Below, one piece after another: positions 58,474-64,000 of a DNA stretch of 64,000 nucleotides (positions within the stretch are counted from its first letter, which is position 1; every line of letters begins with the position of its first letter). Below the pieces are notes generated by a model. The model searched no databases. It saw only the letters and a list, made by a program, of their open reading frames with translations, and was not told where the DNA came from. Source of the DNA: Gnetum montanum (taxonomy: Eukaryota > Streptophyta > Gnetopsida > Gnetales > Gnetaceae). The stretch is taken from the NCBI GenBank assembly GCA_015680685.1, contig MNCI01034058.1:327601-391600 (forward strand), in the 5' to 3' direction. A program made the translations under genes and the position numbers.

Positions 58474-61400
58474 ATGGTCCCAAAGAGAGGAGCACAAGGA
58501 GGACCCTCACAAGAAGCGAGTAAATGACCAAGAGGCCAAGGTAGAGGCCGAACTAGAGGACAAGACCCAGAACATGTGGAGTAGAAAGCCCAATCATTTA
58601 ATATTCATCAAGAAACATATGCTACTAGATAGTTAGCACAAGGAGAGGAAATAGAACCATAAGTCTAAGGACAATGCATCACATTTTCACAAGACTACCT
58701 CCAAGCTATTTAAGGAAGGTCAATTCTGACCACAGTCATTATGAAAATGAACTTCTAGCCATTCATAGAATTTGTTCTAGTAGCAATAAAGATGCAACTC
58801 AAAGCATCACCACTATGGTCCATTCGTTCAAAAAGCAATGAATTATATCTTGGAGAAACTTATTAGTTTTGACATAATAAAGAAGAGGGCACAACCTTCA
58901 ACATCAAAGGAATTTTTGTCTCATACTCAATCAAGGCAATAGTAGAAGCTCTAAACATACCAAATGAAGGAACAAGACTAGCAAATCTATCCACTAGATT
59001 AGATGCTAATACTAGGAAACTATGGCTAAAATGGACATATGGCAAGTCATGAGTGGTGAGGTACCCCTACATCCAACCATACAAATCACAAGTGTTCATG
59101 CATGATCCAGTTGAATTCTATGGATGATACTAGTTGTGGCATCTAGATCATTATGCCTTGATCATAGTTTGTTGTCTTACCACTTGGACTAGTGGTAGCT
59201 TTGTGACGTATGATTTATTCCAACATGAGACATATGATAATTAATGTTGTTCAACCCTAAGCTACTCATAATGATAATAAAGAAATTAATTGTTTAATCT
59301 AATTAATAATGAAAAGTAAATTCTAAACTAGCCTATGAATGATGAATGTTCATTCCTAGCTTGTTGTAAACATCTTGAACCCACGTATCCACTATTGGGA
59401 TTACCAAGTGCTATGCTACTAGGTGAACCAAATAGTAGTACTATGCTCAAAACTAAATATGTGTTTATGCTCAAAACTGGTCACACATTTTAACAATTCA
59501 TTAATATGCATGGAAATATAAATATTAACTAAGTACATGAAAAGTAAATTGCATGGAAAGTAAATCTAATCTAAGTCAAAGTGCTACAATGAAGAAGAAT
59601 CAACCTTGATCTTATTGCCTTTTATGGAATGTGTCAAAGTACATTGCCACTTGAATAAGACAGTATACAATTGACTTAGATCCACACTATGGGCACTCAC
59701 TGACTATTCTCTAAGACTATAGAATAAAACTGCAAGAGTTCAGCTACTTTATTAACTAACTGATGCCAAAACATGCACCCAAGCACTATATTTATAGGCT
59801 AGCACACATCCCATGATATTAGATATTTGATATTAGGGCTTCCATATCGAAGCTGATAAAAAATAATTTTTATTCAAATAGATGTGATGGCATGTGTCGA
59901 GGCATGCCTCGACACAATTGCATCAACACAGCCAACAAATGCAATGGCATGTATCAAGGCATCTACATTGAGACATCTACCTCAACATAGCTATGTCAAT
60001 GCAACCAACTGATGCTTCATTAGCAAGGAAGATAAAGGATACAGTGAATTAACTTTGGAGGAGTGAATCTACTTCAAAATTGGTAGCTATCACTTATTCC
60101 CAACCAAAGGATTGAATAGGTTATCCACTTATGAGACCACAAGAAGTGCAATCTTGATGGGAAAATATAATGTTAATATTGCACAACTTTACTTTATGGA
60201 AATCCATAGGTGGTTGGAAGAAAGAAAGCTAGGGAAACCAACACTTCCATTTCCTTGTATTATTAGGAAGTTGTGGAAGATACCTAGAATCCTAGGATAT
60301 AACAATGACGTTCCCAGAAGATCCTAAAATGCTTCATATGTTGAATTGTTCAAACCAACATCATCAAGGAAAGACCATGGTGAGGAATAAGAATAAGTGA
60401 AAGAGCAACAATAGGAGAAACAAAAAGAACAATAGTAGCAACAATAGCATGTTCCACCACCACCACTATCATAAGATTATAGGTAGTTAATGAGCCATTT
60501 GTAATAGATTGCAGAAATCATCAATTGGGGAATAAGGAAGGATGCCAACCTTTACAGAGCTATAGATGATGCCATATCAATAGATCTAGCAAGTGGATAG
60601 ATTGTACTGAAATTAAGTGGAGAGGTTCAATGATTACAAAAGATCTCTAGGAATTCTCCATCATTCCAAGTGGTGTCAGAGATTAGAGAAGGAACCACAG
60701 TAGTGGTAATGCAATACTAGGATGCAACGGAAGCAATAGAGGTGATTACCAATCAAATAAAAGTATCTTTCAATGTACTTGTTATTGCACTAGTAGATCT
60801 AACTAGAGTGAGAGATGCTCAAATGTTAGCTAGAACCTCAATGACTCCTATGAACCATGATGATATGCTTGATTGACTATTGTTGGCCAGGCCAGTAATG
60901 ACAACACTTTTCGACATCCCAAGTGATGTCACTATAGTCTAGTTAGAGTTGATTACCACCAAGGGTAAGCTAGCAATGGCATAGGCTAAGGTGAAGCATG
61001 TAGAAGTATAAATTCTAAAACTCCAAGAAGAGCTCAAAGCCCTGAGAGTTGAATAAAGAGATCCTACACAATTCATTGTGCTTGACCAAATTGAGTAATT
61101 CAGAATAGATTAGATTAGTAGCTTGATTGAGAAAAATAAGAAAATGGAAAATGAGAATGAGAAAGTGGTATGGAATGCCTTAGTAGCAGAAGCACAAAAT
61201 ATGCACATTACTAAGGCATTTACCATAGCTCAAGAAGAAAATAAATAATTTATTATTGATAATATGAGGTTGACCACTATGGAAAAGCAAAAGAATGTCA
61301 TAGAAGAAAGCATCCATCAGTTAAGAGAGCAATTGATGAGGGTCAACTAGGACATGAGCTACCTTGCACAAGAAAATAGAACCCTCTCCATGGAGGAGGT

Positions 61401-62168
61401 ACACATCATTCAACAAAATTAGCTATTAAAATTAGCATGTGGAAAACCTAGGCAAACATGAATGGCTCAAAGAACACTTCCAAGATCAAGTGGGCATGTA
61501 CAAGTAGATCAATGCAAAAGAAGATCAAGATGGTGAAGGCTAGAATCAGCTTCATATCAGTGTAGAATCTTGACTAGTAGCCCATCTTGGATAGTTATGC
61601 CCATGTCCACCAAGCAGAAGTGAAAAATAAAGACCTGCAGATCAAGAACCTGAAAGAATACATGGGGTTAGCTAACCTCCATTATGCTAACTTGGCCATG
61701 TTAATAGTAGGAAGATCCAAAAATAAACTAGAATAGCAAGTAGCAGCCATGTATTCTCTATATGAGAAGGAGTTTTCATATTGTAAGGATGCTCTATAGA
61801 AACTTCAGGTGGCAAACTCAAAATTACAAGCAATCAAGGTTGGCTACGAGGGATAGAAAGATGTAGTAGCAAACCTAGCTATAACATTATTAGACTACCA
61901 TGAATTATGTGAAAAGGCCATAGCATTCAAAGAGGAGAGAATGTAGTTTGTAGCATGGTATGTTAAAGCAAATCAAATGTTTCCATAGCTACCATGCCCA
62001 TGGAATGTGTCAACTCCATCAAACATTGGTTCATTAGCATGGATAGTTCACGATCCCAGAACGAAAGAAGAAAAGCTTTAGGTGCTCTTGAATCAATAAA
62101 AATTCTAAAAGCTTGATGACAAGGGGAAGAAACCAATGGAGGAGCCACCACCACCAGGAACTACATAG
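58474..62168 (+). pseudogene. Accessory ORF of element F (putative plant transposon-type protein), split by a solo LTR
   Basis: One frame runs from the ATG at 58474 to 59046 and, after the solo LTR and its repeated GCAAG are set aside, from 60028 to the TAG at 62166-62168: about 900 codons. The N-terminus is Lys/Arg/Gly-rich (MVPKRGAQGGPSQ, then RG repeats). A first conserved part near 58890 has FNIKGIFVSYSIKAIVEALN. The second, after the LTR, has ELTLEE, LLxG-like AILMGKYNVNIAQLYF and LPFPCIIRKLW. These recall the FPSLI--LC pattern of the plant 'putative plant transposon protein' family (PF20167 by memory). From about 60950 to 61800 the protein is rich in Lys, Glu, Gln and Leu, probably coiled coil. 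It ends EEPPPPGTT, as in C (EPPPPTTI). About twenty stops are scattered through it. Function is unknown. Confidence 0.68.
59047..60022 (-). repeat. Solo LTR H inserted in the accessory ORF of F
   Basis: On the plus strand runs from TCATGAGTGGTGAGGTACC to ATGCTTCATTA, flanked by the perfect TSD GCAAG (59042-59046 and 60023-60027). It is a gypsy LTR of the same superfamily but of its own subfamily, with a TATA-like CCTATAAATATAG on the minus strand near 59795 and a GTCGAGGCATGCCTCGAC palindrome near 59897. No internal region is present, so it arose by LTR-LTR recombination. Confidence 0.92.
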
Positions 62169-62360
62169 ACTACATCAAGCTTTGCCCAAATTTTATTTTT
62201 TGTCAAAGATGTCATGTCATGTATTATGTTAGTTTTTCTAAAACACCACTATGGCATTTAGAAATCATGTTTATTATCCATCAATCATGTAAATCTACCT
62301 CCCAATTTTGTAAGAAATTCTATCCTCATTTTGTTAAACTTGAGGATGAGTTTTCAATCA

Positions 62361-62372
62361 CTTATGGGGGTA
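62361..62372 (+). other. Polypurine tract of F
   Basis: CTTATGGGGGTA directly precedes the 3' LTR (TGATAAATTAC). Same form as in B. Confidence 0.72.
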
Positions 62373-63264
62373 TGATAAATTACAATTTTTGTTGGCTATG
62401 ATATTGAAGCTGCAATATTGAATCCATGATATTGGAACCCATGATACGATGTTGAATATCCAATATCGCTCCACATGTGTAGACCTATAAATACAACACT
62501 TAGGTGCATGGTACGAGGAAGAATTTTCATTACATTTTACCATAACTCTTGTAGTTTATTTTCATAACTTGGTAATAGAGTGTGTGCCTACAGTGTGGTG
62601 TTAAATGATTAAATGGTCTCTTTATTTGAGCATCTTCTACTTGGACACAAGTGTGAATGGAAATAAAGATCAAGATTACTTTCCACCATTGCAACATCCA
62701 CTTAGTTTTTATTGTTTACTTAAACTAATGTTTATTGTTTTGATATAGTTTAATGTTTATTGTTTCTTAGTTAATGATTTACTTTTTCAATACACTTTTA
62801 CTATTACTTTGGTTAAGCAAAATGAGTACGATCGATCTTGAGCACTTAAGTATAATAGCTTGGTCACCTAGTATTATTATCACTTAGTACACCCAATGAC
62901 AAAGTACTTGGTAATCCTAGTATTAGTTGCATGAAGTCCAAGGTGTGATTGGAAGATCAAAATCAGATACTCATCACCATAGGGTAGAATAGTGTTTACC
63001 ATTTTCTTTAGATGTAGAACTAATTTTTATACTTTGCCATTATAGCTAGGCATAATTTGGCTAGCCCAACATTAGTTATCATACACCTCATTATGAGTTA
63101 AACCATACAAATAGATTTTACCAACTCACGTGGAAAGACAACAATCATGAACTTAAATCAATTACTGGCATAATCACATTGCCTCATCCACGGAATTCAA
63201 CTGAGCTACACTTGAATACTCGTATCTTGTATGGTTGGGTGTTGGATTACTCCACCACTCATCA
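62373..63264 (+). repeat. 3' LTR of element F
   Basis: Runs from TGATAAATTACAATTTTTG to CCACTCATCA, followed by TSD CATAT. TATAAATAC is at 62486-62494. Outer tip has GATATTG, CAATATTG and CAATATCG words. Confidence 0.92.
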
Positions 63265-63269
63265 CATAT

Positions 63270-64000
63270 CAATTAAAATGCATAAATAAAACTACAACTA
63301 TTCTACAAACCTACATCTACCCATTCTACTATCATCTACCCATTCTACTATCCTACGTTTAACCACCCTTTTTCTCAAATTGTACATAGCAACTTTCAAA
63401 ACTAACTAATAATATATATTCCTACTCACAATACCATAAAATTAAAACTATTCTACAAACCTACATCTACTCATTCTTTTTCTCATATTGTACATTTTAG
63501 ACTAATTCTCTCTCCAACATAGATGCTTTGGAAAGCTCAAACAAATAATACTAGCTACTAAAGGACTTAAAAAAAATGCATATAAATAAAAATAATTATA
63601 TAAAGAAGCTAGCATGAAGAAACCAAAAGTTTACAAGAAACCACTATAGCACAAACCAAAATACTATAAAAAAAGAACAAAACCAACTATAGTGAAGAGG
63701 TAGACGAGATAAGAAAGATGGAAAAAATTTTAAAAAATAGAAAAGAAGAGAGGATTCATGCAAGGGTAGTAATAACATTAAACTAGATTATATATATAAT
63801 TTATAAAGTGGTTGAGAGCATATGGCTTGAAAAAGTCAACTAAGTTTTGACTTTTTAACAAAGCATAAAACACCTTAAGGACAATTGATAAGACATTCAC
63901 TTACCTTTGAATCAAAGCTCATCTTCAGTACATTTGATAAGACCATACTAACACCACTGTAGATAACACCATCTCCTCCTTCCCATCCTTCATTTGAAAC
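63270..64000. repeat. Diverged tandem repeat to the right of F
   Basis: AACTATTCTACAAACCTACA occurs at about 63295 and 63450, with CTACCCATTCTACTATC doubled at about 63322-63355. Related units lie left of F (51228, 51498), so F appears to have inserted into or beside this array. The remainder to 64000 is AT-rich with no gene seen. Confidence 0.55.

Larger units (their letters stand above)
51887..63264 (+). mobile_element. Complete non-autonomous gypsy-type element F (Gag-protease plus accessory ORF, no RT or integrase)
   Basis: Direct LTRs (51887-52776 and 62373-63264) are flanked by the perfect TSD CATAT (51882-51886 and 63265-63269). Internal order on the plus strand: tRNA-Asp-type primer site, gag, protease, PPT-like motif with T-rich tract, 3' region, internal TATA-like promoter, accessory ORF, polypurine tract. 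No RT, RNase H or integrase can be found anywhere in the 9.6-kb interior. A solo LTR is inserted in the accessory ORF. Like B, it must have moved with enzymes made by other elements. Confidence 0.92.

Noticed and set aside
1-64000. CRISPR array, operons, riboswitches or bacterial genes
   Set aside because: No short regular direct repeats with unique spacers and no prokaryotic gene organisation; all coding likeness is to plant retrotransposons.
1-64000. Functional tRNA or rRNA genes
   Set aside because: The only tRNA likeness is in the primer-binding sites (18-base complements) and a weak SINE-like segment; no cloverleaf or rRNA block was recognised.

Overview
The window looks like a stretch of heterochromatic, gene-empty DNA from a plant with a very large genome. 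It is AT-rich and contains no convincing host gene, rRNA, CRISPR array or bacterial-type operon. Almost everything recognisable is a decayed retrotransposon. The density of old, nested Athila/Tat-like Ty3/gypsy elements, one Ty1/copia element and old LINE remnants suggests a gymnosperm such as a conifer, but the species is an inference.

Layout. 1-5707: minus-strand gypsy element A (RT, protease, gag, 5' LTR), cut by the window edge. 5708-11984: host-like AT-rich DNA with a ~283-bp tandem repeat (x3), a degenerate LINE, a 118-bp duplication and a second possible LINE tail. 11990-18880: plus-strand gypsy-type element B, complete at both ends with target-site duplication (TSD) CTTTT, but carrying only Gag-protease and no RT/integrase. 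19108-45234: a nest on the minus strand. The outer element C (3' LTR, accessory ORF, 3' region, 5' LTR) is split by element E (23824-43135, perfect TSD CTAAT), whose 3' LTR is in turn interrupted by element D (23932-33698). A rearranged, inverted segment and an assembly gap lie between D and E. 45752-50279: a complete Ty1/copia element on the minus strand (324-bp LTRs, TSD TTGTT) with a 425-bp gap in its RT. 51887-63264: plus-strand element F (TSD CATAT) with Gag-protease and a ~900-codon accessory ORF but no RT/integrase. The accessory ORF is interrupted by a solo LTR (59047-60022, TSD GCAAG).

The gypsy elements form one superfamily. They share a primer-binding site matching the 3' end of tRNA-Asp, a shared LTR terminus (...CCACTCATCA), a Gag followed by an aspartic protease, a T-rich tract after the integrase position preceded by an ATGGGGGAGAT-like motif, and a long 3' region. 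D, E and (as far as visible) A keep RT. B and F have lost the whole RT-RNase H-integrase block. C and F carry an accessory ORF between the 3' region and the polypurine tract. It resembles, from memory of the family, the 'putative plant transposon protein' domain found in plant Athila-type elements, followed by a coiled-coil-like part. Both copies have a TATA-like site about 530-560 bp upstream of the ORF, and in F this site resembles the LTR promoter. This gag-protease plus separately promoted accessory-ORF design is the most interesting system in the window.

Every coding region here is broken by stops and frameshifts, many consistent with C-to-T decay of methylated DNA. None is expected to make a working protein.
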